Origin: Sarcophilus harrisii
Taxonomy: Eukaryota; Chordata; Mammalia; Dasyuromorphia; Dasyuridae
Direction of reading: 5' to 3'
NCBI RefSeq assembly: GCF_902635505.1
Contig: NC_045428.1
Span: 65,410,141 to 65,474,140, forward strand
Length of the DNA stretch: 64,000 nucleotides
In this document: positions 12,440 through 24,150 of the stretch, in pieces
How the letters are laid out: every line of letters begins with the position of its first letter
Position numbering within the stretch: position 1 is the first letter of the stretch
The notes under the pieces: model-generated
Database searches by the model: none
Told to the model about the DNA's origin: nothing
What the model saw: the letters and a program-made list of their open reading frames with translations, nothing else
Program-made: the position numbers and the translations under genes

Positions 12440-13330
12440 TTTTTGTATTTAAGTATTTATTAAGTATTTATGCATTAAGTAATAGAATCAGGAGTCAGGT
12501 GTCTCTCCATTAGACCATACTGTCTCTTGGACTCCTCAACCTAAAAAAGAGAAATATCACATTGGAGAATATGTTCCTTAACTTATTTTGGAAATATGGA
12601 AATATCCTAACAGTTTTGGAAAGTGTTGGAAAGTGTCTCTGAAAGTGACTGGCCCTTCCTGAAAAGGGGATCCCCACAGAGGAAGAAACAGCTGCCATGT
12701 TCCACCCCAACTTGAGCTTGGTGACAAATGTGTATTGGAAAGGATGGTTAAGTGGGTGAACATTGTGACAACCTGATCTGCTCCCACAGCACTGCTCAAG
12801 CATTGCTTCCCACCCTTCCCTCCCTCCTTCTGATGTTCTACTTCCTTGGAACAGCAATAGGATTGCAGCAAAGTGTCCCGACGCTTTGGCTCCAGAACTG
12901 GAATTGGAGCGTCAGGCTGGTCATTACACTAAGTGCCAGAACTTCATTCATGAACCTCAACTTGCTTCACCAGGGAGACAAGTAAGAGGTAGGATGGATG
13001 GGTCTACATACATCAATTAAGGCAGCAATTATCTGCAAATTGGATGGAATACATATGCCAATGACATACTGCTACTTGAATTTAACAGCTTGGGCATTTT
13101 TTGTAATGCCCAAATGGACACATTGTACACCTGCCAGCCTCAGCTAGAGGCTGTGGCCCACGGGGAGCCCATCTGTTCTAGGATGAAGTCCAGAAAGCCA
13201 CAGAGTCGTTATCCCAAAGGACTGCATCTCAGCATCCTTCATCTCAGCATCCTACGACTCTTGTAAAAAAATCACAAAGGCTTACTATGATATGGTGCTT
13301 TCCTTACAATGATCACTTCTCACAAACTGA
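12440..13330. other. Repeat-free unique segment with a short hairpin
   Basis: No recognised gene. An inverted repeat (TTGGGCATT / AATGCCCAA) lies at 13090-13113. Overlapping ORFs of 77-115 codons are unsupported. Confidence 0.4.
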
Positions 13331-13740
13331 AAGGTAGAGATCAAGAGGCACCAAGAACACAGTTACAGTAAATAGCTGAGCTTAGATTAAAAAATAAAAA
13401 TAATTCAATACTTAGGGACCTTACATTCATCTGAGGCTTGTAGGTGGGGGTGGAGATGGGATACTCTAAATACACAAAAAGTCCACATAAAATGGCAAGA
13501 GGAGGAAGCGAGCACTGGTGATTAGGAGAGTGAGAAAAGGCTTCCCATAGAAGGAAAGAGCTGAGATGAGGCTTGTAGAAGCTAAGGATTCCAAGAAGTG
13601 TTTGGAAAGGAAGGGGACAAACAGCTTAGAAAAAGCATAGAGATGGTAGCAGGAGTGGAATTCTGAGTACAGGGAACATCAGGTAGACAGGGCTACTGTA
13701 AAGTATAAGACAGGGAATCTGTGAAATCTCCTAATTCTAA
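13330..13740 (-). mobile_element. L2 LINE, antisense
   Basis: AGGCTTCCCATAGAAGGAAA, GAGCTGAGATGAGGCTTGTA and CAGGGAACATCAGGTAGACA follow the complement of the L2 3' region. Confidence 0.55.
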
Positions 13741-13744
13741 CGTA

Positions 13745-13970
13745 GATTTAGGGTAGATAGATGGCACAATAGATAGAGTGTCAGGAATGGAGTCTGGAAA
13801 ACTCAATTTCCAGAATTCAAATATGGCCTTAGACACTCCTGGACAAGTCACTTCATCCTGTTTGTCTCAGTTTCTTCATCAGTAAAATGATCTGGAGAAG
13901 GAAACGGCAAAACACTCCAGTAATCTTCCCAAATGGTGTCACAAAGTCAGACATGTCTGAAAAAGACATG
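13745..13970 (+). repeat. MAR1-like SINE, near full length
   Basis: The tRNA-like head (GATAGATGGCACAATAGATA) is followed by GTCTCAGTTTCTTCATCAG, AACACTCCAGTAATCTTCCC and the tail CCAAATGGTGTCACAAAGTC. Confidence 0.8.
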
Positions 13971-14039
13971 TAAAATAAGCCCAGAAAAGTAGACTGGAGC
14001 CAGAGTTGCTGTTGCCTAGTTTGGTGAAAACTCCACCAA

Positions 14040-14120
14040 ATCCCTTTCAGAAATTTGTTCATTTGAAAAAGACTTTATCAAGTACATACTGGGTACTGAG
14101 TATTGTGCTAAGAGATAGAA
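14040..14120 (-). mobile_element. L2 3' terminus, antisense
   Basis: CATACTGGGTACTGAGTATTGTGCTAAGAG, read in pieces, is the complement of the L2 3' end. Confidence 0.4.
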
Positions 14121-14344
14121 AAGATACTGAATTTAGCTTAAATTGCAGAATTAATTGTTATGTGAGATCCAAAAGGGATATTCTTAGTAGGTAGCCAGAG
14201 GGATAGGGAAGATTTGGGGGCTGAGCATCTGAATTGGATTTTTTATTTAAATAGGTAAAGAGGAGGAAGTGTAATCTAGATATAGGAAAAGAGATGAACT
14301 GAAATGATAATATTAGGGAGCAAAAACTATACTCAAATATGTAT

Positions 14345-14465
14345 ATGTTGTCTCTTCCACTAGAATATATGCTCCTTGAAAGGAAGGACTTTTTTATTCT
14401 CATTAATGGCACAGAACCTAGCATGTAATAGTTGCATAACAAATACTTGTTGACTGGTTGAAGGA
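14345..14465 (+). mobile_element. L2 3' end
   Basis: ATATGCTCCTTGAAAGGAAG, then CACAGAACCTAGCATGTAAT and ACAAATACTTGTTGACTG, match the sense L2 terminus. Confidence 0.65.
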
Positions 14466-16040
14466 ATGACTTAGGGGAAATTTTCCAAATAACTCAAGCA
14501 GATAATTTTCAAAGATCAGAAGTACCTTCTTCTTCACTTCATCCTCACCTCCTTTTCTTATTTCCCATCTCCCTTTGTTCAGGTTCCCTTAATTCTGGTC
14601 TACAGCATAGAGAGAGTTTACCACACAGACACATAGTCCCATGCAAATCCCTTGCAAAGCAAACATAAAAGGCAGGGGAAAGAAAATCCACTTGTTTTAG
14701 AGAATGATTCTTGATTTCTCTCATGTCCTCAAAAGCCAGTTGTCATGTCTGGGCTAAATAATGATCAGTTCCCAAGGAAGGAAAAAAAATCTTAGCTGAT
14801 CTAGTCTCACTAAACCCAGAAAGAACAACTGACAGGCACATCTGGCCCAATAGCCCAATAGTCCTCTGATAGTTATTGCACAATATGGTTTCTCATATAT
14901 TGTTCCCAGCTTTAGGAGTTTTAATCTCTACTCAATCTAAAGATTCACTGAGTACCCTCGGGAAAATCAGTGAATTCTATTCTTCTTTAACTCAGTTATC
15001 CCCTCAATATAATGGGAAGACTCCTCTCTGCCAGTCCCCCACACACAATGAACCACAAAGGGTCCTTGTGAAAACACAAAACAATAGCCTTTAAAAATGA
15101 TTTCAAAAAAATCCAAAGAAAAGGTATCTATAATAACACAAAGTATCTTCATTCTCATGATTGCTGTTGATAAATACAAAGACATATTGTTATAGAGTGC
15201 CTCTGATAATTCAGGTCCAATTTTGTCCTTGTGACCTTGATACAGACCCACTTGACCATTCTGGTTTTCCCAGAAGGCTTCGAAATTCTCTTCTTATCTC
15301 TTTGCTAGGATAAAGGAACTCAGGGCTGAAAAGGAAGGAGAAAGTGATTTTTAGGGCGTTTTTTTTTTCTTTTTTGCAGGAAAGGAATTGAGCTTTTCAA
15401 GAGAGGAGAGGAGAGGAGCTACTGAAAAGATATGGATGGAGATGGGAGCCAAGAGAAAAGGGACAGCCATGTAAGTTGGCACCATGGGCAGACCTCCTTG
15501 GAGCCAGCTAGTCCTGTCTAGCTGATTAGACCAATTAATTTGCTATCTGTTCAGCGACAGATAACACTGGGAGGCTGAGAAGGCTGATTGCAGAATGCAT
15601 AGTGGTAGGGAGGAGGGTTGGGGGAGGAGATGGTGCAACTGGGAGCAGAAAGAATGGCCTAGACTAATGACTAAAGACACAAATTTTTAAAAAATTAAAT
15701 CTCTTGATTAATAAGATTTCAGATAGTTTCCAGGTGGGGAAGGAAAACTGAGTCTTTCTCCCCCTGCCCCATCCTCTTCCTAGAACAACCTGCATATACC
15801 AAGCTCAGAACCTAGATCTCCTTATCCCTAGTTTTCTTAACCATACTTTTATAGATATTAAAATGTTAAAGGTTGAAGGATACAGAAAATAGACTGTTAT
15901 AGCTGGAAAGGGTCTTAAAAGTTAAAATATTAGGCCTTGCAAATTCCCATTTCCTCCTCCTCTAATCCCTATGATTAAGAGTTAAGCCTGCCAAGGGAAA
16001 AAGCCACTTACCCCTTTATTTCCTCTCTCATCACTAGCCA
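14465..16040. other. Unassigned unique DNA
   Basis: No gene is recognised. 15440-15660 is repeat-free, with a GATA-containing hairpin at 15544-15563. Confidence 0.4.
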
Positions 16041-16965
16041 GTTGAGCCGCCTCCCTCCCCAGGTTCTAGCCTTCTTTGCCTTGCTTGCACTTTACACTTT
16101 TCCTCTCCAATCCCACAATAATCTTCCTCTCTCCTTATATACACTCTTTCCACCATGTTGAGCTCACAGAAACCTGGATTTCATCAGAAGTCAGCCCGAC
16201 CCTGGCCACCTTGAGTGAGATTTCTCCTTTACTCATGTCCACCAGTTCTCTGGGCCAATGAAACAACTCATTTACTTTTTTCTTTAGAATGACCCTTCCA
16301 GAATCTTGCTCTGCCACTCTCACTTCAAACTTCTCCCTACAGGTTCACTTCATCTTTCTGTTTCACCTAGTCTCCAGACCTCCAGTTTTCTCACCCTCCT
16401 ATTTCAAGAAATCTAGTGTACCTGATTCACAGACTTCCTAAATATCCCAGAACCTGACCTCATAAAGAACAAGATAGACATTGATATCCCCTCAAACATC
16501 CTGGATAATCAACTACCATGATCTCTATATTCAATGCATCTTGGTCACCCAGAGGGATGACCAGGTCTTAGATTTCTCCATCACCCATAACTGTAATCTT
16601 CATCCCCTTTCTGATGACAATATGTTGCTTAACTACTACTTCATCCTAATCTTCCTACCCAGTACATCCCTCCTGATCTGACTTCAATTTTCATCCTTCA
16701 CAATTTCAAACCTATATTTGAACAATATATTGTCCTTTCCCCTTGAAACCCTTATCCCACTGGGGACATTAAATTATTTATGCCTTTCTAAACTCCAATC
16801 CCACTATTCAGTCTTTGTGGAATTCCATCTGTACCCAAGATTCTACATGTGCCAAGTAAGTTTGCTACAGATTTATATTAGATTAGCTCTATTAGACTTT
16901 CATTGCAGTATGGCAACCAATTTTATTTTTTTTTGTTTAGCTCTCCTGTTCATTTCAGTTCATAT
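16040..16965 (+). mobile_element. L2 LINE, part 1
   Basis: This C/T-rich sequence is in the sense orientation of the L2 3' half (CTCCATCACCCATAACTGTA, CTTCATCCTAATCTTCCTAC). It is interrupted by the antisense L1 tail and resumes after 17340. No intact reading frame. Confidence 0.45.
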
Positions 16966-17340
16966 TTATTTATTTTAGAAGATTCTAATTTTTTTAATTT
17001 TTCAAATATATACAAAGATAGTTTTCAACATTCACCTTTGCAGAACCCTGTGTTCCAAATTTTTCTCCCTCCCTCTTCTATCCCCGCTATAGACAACAAG
17101 AAATCCATTATAGGCTTACCATGTGCAAAACTTCTAAACATCTTTCCAGATTCATCATACTGCAAAAGAAAAATCCAATCAAATAGTGAAAGAAAAAAAG
17201 AAGAGGAAAAAAAACAAGCAAATAAACAACAACAAGTGAAAATGCTATGCTTTGATCCACATTCAATCTCCATAGTTCTCTTTCTTAAAAAAAATCCTAA
17301 TTGATTTTTGGTCATACTCCTCACTACAAGAATTCTTTGT
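16965..17340 (-). mobile_element. L1 3' end, antisense, inserted in L2 sequence
   Basis: The plus strand reads the complement of the L1 tail (CAAAGATAGTTTTCAACATT, then CCAAATTTTTCTCCCTCCCT). L2-type sequence lies on both sides, so this looks like a later insertion into L2. Open frames on both strands here belong to the element. Confidence 0.65.
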
Positions 17341-19060
17341 CCTTTCCTCTGCGTCCCCTTAAACCACCATGAAACATATTCATCAGAAGATATTGCCTTT
17401 GATTTTTATTTCAAAAAATCCCTGGTAGGTTCCTCTTTTCCCACCTACTCCAAATCTTAAAACTCCTCTACGTTGTTACCCCATTCTCTCATTCTTTTCC
17501 TCCAATCTCTGAGAAAGAAATGTAGTTCTTGCAAGGCCACTTATCCCCTTCTCTAGGATCTTTCCTCTTTTTCCCCTCTTTATCTCTTTCCCATTTTCAA
17601 TTGCTCATCTATGTTGGCTACCTCCACCTGCTTTATCACCACCCACTCAAATCTCAATGCCTTGCAATCTACTTAACAGCCCCTTTATTGAGAGTTGCCT
17701 ATAGTCAGACAACAATCTCCAGTTAAATCCAATGTTACATCCACTTGTTCTCTGAAGTTTTTTTACACGATCACTTATCATCTACTCTGGAAAACTGCCC
17801 CCTTAACTTCCATGAAAAGACACTTTTCTTTTCTTCCTACCTATCTGATCACTCATTCCTGGTCCTTCTTGTTGGATTTTCATTCATCTCTCACACTTCA
17901 ATGTGTGTATTCCTCTCCATTTCACTGCACCCCAAGGCACTGGACCTTATTTTATTCTTTCTCTATACTTTCTTCCTTGGTGAAAATTCATTCCATTCCT
18001 ATGGATCCAATTATCAAGTCTAAGCATATGGCTCCCAAATCTATATGTCCTATACCTTGTTGGATTTTCATTCATCTTTCACACTTCAATGTGTGCATTC
18101 CCCTCCATTTCACTGTACCCCAAGACACTGGACTTTTATTCTTTCTCTATATTTTCTTCCTTGGTGACAATCCATTCCTATGGATCCAATTATCATGTCT
18201 AAGCAGATGGCTCCCAAATCTGTATGAACTGTCCCAGATGTTTTTCCTATGGCAATTCCATATAAGCAAGAGACTCTTGAACATTTATATCTAAATAAAC
18301 TTCAGTATCTCAACTCATGATCAACTAAAGTGGAATGTTGCCCTTTAGCTCTTCCCCCAATATCTTTTTTCTATGGAGAGTACCACCATCATTCTGGTTA
18401 TTACTTTCAAATCATTGCATCATTCTCTTCCTTCCACTCTCTCCTTGCTTCTGCCATATCTCATCAGTAGCCAAGTTTTGTTTGCTCTACTTTCACAATT
18501 CTCACTCCCATCCATCTTCCTCTCTCTGCAACCCCAATTCAAGCCTGCTAACATCTCTATTGCAAAAGTCTCCAAGTGACTGTTTCCAGTTTGTTCCCTC
18601 TTCAATCTGTCTTCCACATGACTGCCAAAATAATTCTTCTAAAGGCACTGTCTTAACCATATGACTCTTCTCAAAATCTTCAATTCCCTTTAGGCTAAAA
18701 AGAAAACTCCTCTGCCTAGTATTTAAAATTAGCCACAAATTTAGGGTTAGACTCTAAGCCACCTTTTTAGAGTCATTTCATAATACTCCCCTGATGCCTT
18801 GCATTCTATGTTCCAGGGAAATTGAATTATTATCTGTTCCCAAGTTTTCTAGTCCACTCCAATCATTCTTGTATCTTTCTATAAAATGTCCATTATGTTT
18901 AATGTATGTTCTCTTTTCATTTTCTCCCTCTTAAAATTCTTAGTTTCATTTAAAATTCAGTTAACAGCTTTTCCCATAAAATGCCTTTTCAGATCTCTCC
19001 CACTTCAGTTGTGATTCCTCCTTCCTGAAATTATCTTCCAGATTTTTAATTGAGGCAGAA
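17340..19060 (+). mobile_element. L2 LINE, part 2, with internal duplication
   Basis: It continues the L2 3' region: TGACTGCCAAAATAATTCTT, AAATCTTCAATTCCCTTTAG and CCTTTTCAGATCTCTCCCAC are in the expected order. A 188-bp offset direct duplication lies at 17869-18048 and 18057-18226. The 199-codon open frame at 17695-18294 is made of this duplication and is not a gene. Confidence 0.65.
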
Positions 19061-19198
19061 GAAGAGGAAAAAGAGAGAAAGAAATATGGTGACAGAGAGA
19101 AGAAGACTTCTTGGGGGTGGAAATTATTATTATTTTTTGCTTCTGTATCCCAGGATTTATTAAAATTCCTTGAATATATCAGGTACTTAGTAGATTAC

Positions 19199-19222
19199 TA
19201 GTAGTAGTAGTAGTAGTAGTAG
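19199..19222. repeat. (TAG)n microsatellite
   Basis: Eight TAG/GTA units in a row between L2 remnants. Confidence 0.9.
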
Positions 19223-19244
19223 GATTGGGAAAACAAACTATCAT

Positions 19245-19435
19245 TAAATTAGACTCAGGGCATCAAATTTGAAACAAGAAGATCTGACTTCGAAATCAAG
19301 TTTTGTCACTTACTAGCTCTGATCCCTTAGAGTAAATATCTCCTGGAAGACTTCAGTTTTCTTATTTGTAAATGCATAAATAACAATAATGCTTGCACTA
19401 CCTACCTAGTAGAGTTGAATTGGTTTGTGAAGAGA
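19245..19435 (+). repeat. MIR SINE
   Basis: TGTCACTTACTAGCTCTGAT and TCAGTTTTCTTATTTGTAAA are diverged MIR blocks. Confidence 0.5.
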
Positions 19436-20500
19436 GGTAGATTATTAATTAGGCTATTCCAATATCCCAAGCATAGGGTGATTTTGAAGCATATTCAAGA
19501 GACATTTCAAAGGTAAAATTGACAGCAACAGATTAGATATGGTGTGTGTGTGAGTGAGTGTATGTGCATATAAAAGATTAATAAGGAGTTGAAAATGATA
19601 CCTGAGTTATAAGCCTAGAAGACTGAGAACATGGTAGTTCCCTTAACAATGTAAAGTTAGGAGAAGAGGAAAGTTTAGGGGGAAAGATAATAAGAGCAGT
19701 TTTTGATATATTAATTTTAAGATGTCTACTGGATTGGAAGTTTGAGATAACTGAAAGATATTCAGAGATGAGAAATTGGAGGTCAGCAGAGTAGTTAGGT
19801 CTCAATAAATAGGTTTGAAAATTATCCACATATAATTTCACACGTGGTTTCTTAATTGTGGAGGGATAAGGGAGAGAACCTAGAACTCAAAAATCTTTTT
19901 AAAAAATGTAAAAATTTTGTTTTGAATGTAACTGGGGAAAATATTAAATAATTTTTAAAAGAAAATTATCTGCATAGAGATAATAATTACATCCAAGATC
20001 AGATGTCAGAGGGAGAAGAGGACCAGGAAAGCATCCTATGGGATATCTATAGTTGGAGGGTGTGACTTGATGAGGAACCAGTAAAAGGAGATTAAGAATG
20101 AACAGTCAGATAGTAAGAGGAAAATCAGAAGACAATACTATCTAGAGGAGAAAGTATTAAGAAGTAGGTGATTGATGGGTTCAAAACTTACAGAGGTCAA
20201 AAAGAATAAGGATAAAAAAAACCCGCCATTGAATTTGGTGATCACTGGTAACTTTGGAAAGAATAGTTTAAGGTGAATAATGAAGTCAAAAGCTAAATGA
20301 GAAGGAGATGAGAGTGAGAGGGAAAATAATGGAAGCATCTACTGAAAGCAATCTTCTCAAAGTGGTTAACCACAAAGGGTAGTAGAAATTTTGGATGGAA
20401 ATGGGAATAGAAGGAATAAGAGATATTGAGGATGTATATAGGTTAAAGGGAAGCAGCCAAAAAGGTGAAGTAGAGATTTGCCTTGGAAGAAGGTAAGGTG
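19435..20500 (-). mobile_element. L2 LINE, antisense
   Basis: G/A-rich complement of the L2 3' half (TTAAGATGTCTACTGGATTG, GGAGGTCAGCAGAGTAGTTA, TGAGGAACCAGTAAAAGGAG). It faces the sense L2 at 17340-19060 across a 400-bp gap, so the pair could fold as an imperfect inverted repeat. Confidence 0.5.
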
Positions 20501-20559
20501 AAAGCTCACATACCAAAATCTGGAGTGGTTCCTAAAATGAAATTTAAGTTACCATGATC

Positions 20560-20770
20560 TAGCACCAATGGTCAGGAAGTAGCAGGCACTGATTAAGGTT
20601 TGTTGAACTGAATTGCTGAAACCCCTCATTTTACAGAAAAGGAAGCTGAGGTCTAGTTAGGGTAAGTAACTTGCCAAAAATCACAAAACTCACAAATGAC
20701 AGAGTTTGGATTCAAAACCAGGGTCTCTGAGGTCAAATCCATTGCTCTCTATACCATAACATATCACTTA
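20560..20770 (-). repeat. MIR SINE, antisense
   Basis: CATTTTACAGAAAAGGAAGC, then AACTTGCCAAAAATCAC and TTTGGATTCAAAACCAGGGT, are the MIR complement. Confidence 0.65.
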
Positions 20771-21069
20771 CTAAATGTTGTGTTTTGTTTTGGGTTTTTT
20801 TCTTAAAGAAATCTTTGCTATCTACTTCTTTTCTTATAATTTACTTCTTTAATATAGAATCAAAAGGTAATTTTTAGAAATAGTTACTGAAGATTCCGGG
20901 CATTTGGGTTCTGATAAATTAAAGTCTTCCTACATTTCCCCACAGTGTGTACAGGGCTATAACATTAAGCAAATCACGATCCGTATGGCCACATTTCTCA
21001 TCTTTGAAACCCTAAAACTCTAGACAGAAAGTCAGGTATCATCAGTACTTGTCCCAACAACTGGGATGT

Positions 21070-21245
21070 TTCTTGATCATTTTTGTGTCATCACCCCTTC
21101 GTCAGCCTAGAGAAGTCAATGCAATCCTCAGAAAAATGACATTAAATGCATAAATGCATGGAATTATGCAGAAAGTCATAAAAATATTTAGAATTTTTAA
21201 AACTGTATTCAAAAGTCCTAAATTAAGGACCCTTGGACTAGATGA
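21070..21245 (-). repeat. Old interspersed repeat, same family, antisense
   Basis: ATTAAATGCATAAATGCATG and AAGTCCTAAATTAAGGACCC fit the complement of the family. A MIR-like tail (CTAGATGATCTTTAAAGGTC) follows. Confidence 0.4.
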
Positions 21246-21969
21246 TCTTTAAAGGTCCTCCATAATTCTATGTATCTATAAACAATAGTTCCTTGACCAG
21301 ATAAACACACAGACTGTGAAACTGTCTTCATTGGGCAGATGTTGTCCAGGAGGGTAGTGGTGACCTTCTGGAGGGATCCCTGCTCTTCTGTCTCTTTGCA
21401 GTGTGTCCAGGTGTTGACTGAGTGGCCAGGAATGGGGATGCTGAAGGGTTATTCATTGATGAGATAGCCACACCCTAGGTAACTTCTGGGAAGACAGAAC
21501 AAGCAGAAGTTTTTCTAGCATTTTACAGTTATCCCAATAGGCACCTAAGAGCTATTCCTCTAGACTCTTCATTAGTGTAGGAAAGCAGAGAGCATGAGGA
21601 GGACATCCTGGAGAAAACACATTCTAGAGCCTTAACTAGACTATAGAGACTGAGGTTCTCCCCCCTACCCCCAGGCATTAAATTTTAAGGACTCTGGGAG
21701 TGTTTGCAACTATTTGGCAGATGGCAACCCAGCTAGTTAGTAAAAATGATTAGTTAAATTAGGAAGCTACTAAATAGGAGCAAGATAGATAAATTCTCCT
21801 ACTTTCCTCTCACTCTCCTTCTTTCTTCTTCCCACTATTAGAGTCTTCCTATTGGTATCCTTCCCTTCCTCCTTCCTCTCCGCACCCATTCATCTCAAGG
21901 TGCTCCTATTCATGTTTGCCTCAGTACCACGGTTTGGGACATTTTCCTTAAGTACAAAAACTCTTTGCT

Positions 21970-22250
21970 AAAGATCCATGCCTGGAGAGCACCTTAGCGG
22001 TCCTAGGGGTTACTGAGTTTAACTTGTTTGACACATCAGGTCCAGTAAGATGAAATTACTTGACCCAGATCATAATTTATAGCTACAGAACTGACAGGGA
22101 CTTTGAGCCTAAACCTCCTCATTTGACAGATGAGAAAACTGAAGCTAAGTAAGGAAAGTAACTTACTCAGGATCACACAGCTAGTAAATATCTGAGGTAA
22201 GTATATCAGTCTTTCTGATTCCTTGTCTAGTGCTTTGTCCACTATACCAT
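21970..22250 (-). repeat. MIR SINE, antisense
   Basis: CATTTGACAGATGAGAAAAC and CAGGATCACACAGCTAGTAA are the MIR complement. Confidence 0.7.
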
Positions 22251-22865
22251 ACTTCTAATATGATTTGGCCCAATATAAGTGGCCCAAACTCCAGGGGGAC
22301 TTGGACTTTAGCACATATGAGCTAGAGGAAAGAAAGCTGATCTTAAAACCAAGAAGCTTTGGATTCAAGTTCCGCTCCTGGCGTCTTCTGGCTATGAGAC
22401 TCTGGACAACATTTTTTAACTCCTGGTTTCTCCATTAACTCTTAAGTTTCTAGGTTGTATAGCACATATCATTCTTTCTTGAAGAAAAGATGTCCCTCAC
22501 CAAAGCTCTCCTACACATAAATACAATTATAAATCCAATCCAAAAATAACACAAGCTAAGGATCAGAAGGAGACCTATTAACTTAATGATTAGGCTGGTA
22601 TACCTGTTATTTGTTTTCCAGAAAACTCCCTGGCAGAAATGCACTTCCTTTAAAAATGTTCAAGAAGAACAAAGTTTAGAATTCAATGTTTAGATGAGAA
22701 TTGACTATGTCAGGCAGGGCAGGAGAATTAGATTATGAATCAAGAAACCCAAAGGCAAATCCCAACTTCTCTGTTGACTAGCCATGTGGTCCTGGACAAA
22801 TTACCTCATGTCCAAGGTCCTAGGATTTCTTTATATTCAAAAGTTCTTAGCATGATGTTTCACTG

Positions 22866-23651
22866 TCATCTATCTATCCATCCATCTATCCATCTACCCA
22901 TCTATCACTCAGCTATTTATTATATATATATATATATCTGTCTATCTTTCATCTATCAATCATATGAATTTATCATCTATCTCTCTTTCAAATTATATAT
23001 AGGATTATCATCTACCTCTATCACCTATCCCTCTATTTATTTATTATCTATCATATCTATCATCTACATCTATCATCCATCTATTACATATCTATCATCC
23101 ATCTCTTTATCTTTCATCTGTCTTATCACATATCTATCATCTATATCTTTTATCTATCATCCATCTATTTATCTATCATCTATCATGTCTCTATTATTAT
23201 CTATTATATTTAGATATATATAGATAAAATGATTCTGTCATTTTATCTCTAGCCTCTCTATCTAGCTATCATTTATCTCTGCCTCAATCTATCATTTGCC
23301 TCATATCTATTTGTCATCTATCTATATCTTATGTATCTATCATATATCTACCTCTATCTCTATTATCTATCATGTATCATCTATCTCTATCCTCTATAAC
23401 ATATGCATTTATCATCTATATTTATCTCTGCCATCTATCTCTAGCCTTTCTGTCATTTATCTTTCTCAATCTATCATCTGTCTATCACATATCTATTTAT
23501 CATCTATCTATATCTATGTATCTATCATGTATCTATCTCTATCACCTATCATGTATCATCTGTCTCTATCATTGATCATATATCTATCATCTATCTCTGT
23601 TATCTATTTATCTCTGCCTCAATCTACCTATCTATCTATCTATCTATCTTC
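22866..23651. repeat. Long degenerate (TATC)n microsatellite
   Basis: About 790 bases of TATC/CATC variants with perfect runs only at the ends (for example near 23630-23649). Long open frames on the plus strand here are repeat artefacts. Confidence 0.95.
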
Positions 23652-23892
23652 TATTTGTCAACCTCTGTAAGAAGCTATATGGTACTGCAGAATATCTGGT
23701 TCTTCTTTCCTCCAGGAAGTGCACCTAAAGTACACTACATAACCAGTAGGAAGGTTTCTGACTATTGACGAACAAACAGCATAAGCTTGATTAGTTCCTC
23801 TGAGTTAGAAAGCAAAAAGAAATTCCCTGGAAGGCCAGGAACACAAATAAATGAGGCTCCATGTGTAAAGGACTTAGCACAGTGCCTGGCAC

Positions 23893-24150
23893 ATTGCTGC
23901 TGTTGTTCAGTCATTTTTGTCATGTTTGACTCTTCATGACCCCATTTGGGGTTTTCTTGGCAAAAATGCTGAAGTAGTTTTGCCACTGTTCTCTCCAGTT
24001 CATTTTACTGATGAGAAAACTAAAGCAGAGTTCAGTGATTTATTTGCTTGGGGCCACATAGCTGAGGCTGGATTTGAAACCCAGGAAGATGAGTCTTTCT
24101 CACTCACAACGTGACACTCTACCCACTGTGCCATCTGACTGTCGCCCCCT
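23893..24150 (-). repeat. MAR1-like SINE, near full length, antisense
   Basis: CATGACCCCATTTGGGGTTT, TTTTCTTGGCAAAAATGCTG, TTTTACTGATGAGAAAACTA, ending in the head complement (ACCCACTGTGCCATCTGACT). Confidence 0.85.

Noticed and set aside
13745-13820. tRNA-like sequence
   Set aside because: It is the tRNA-derived head of a MAR1-like SINE, not a tRNA gene.
17695-18294. 199-codon frame with an internal repeat
   Set aside because: Built from a duplicated L2 segment.
22735-23670. Ile/Tyr/Ser-rich open frames of 162 and 124 codons
   Set aside because: Translation of the degenerate TATC microsatellite.
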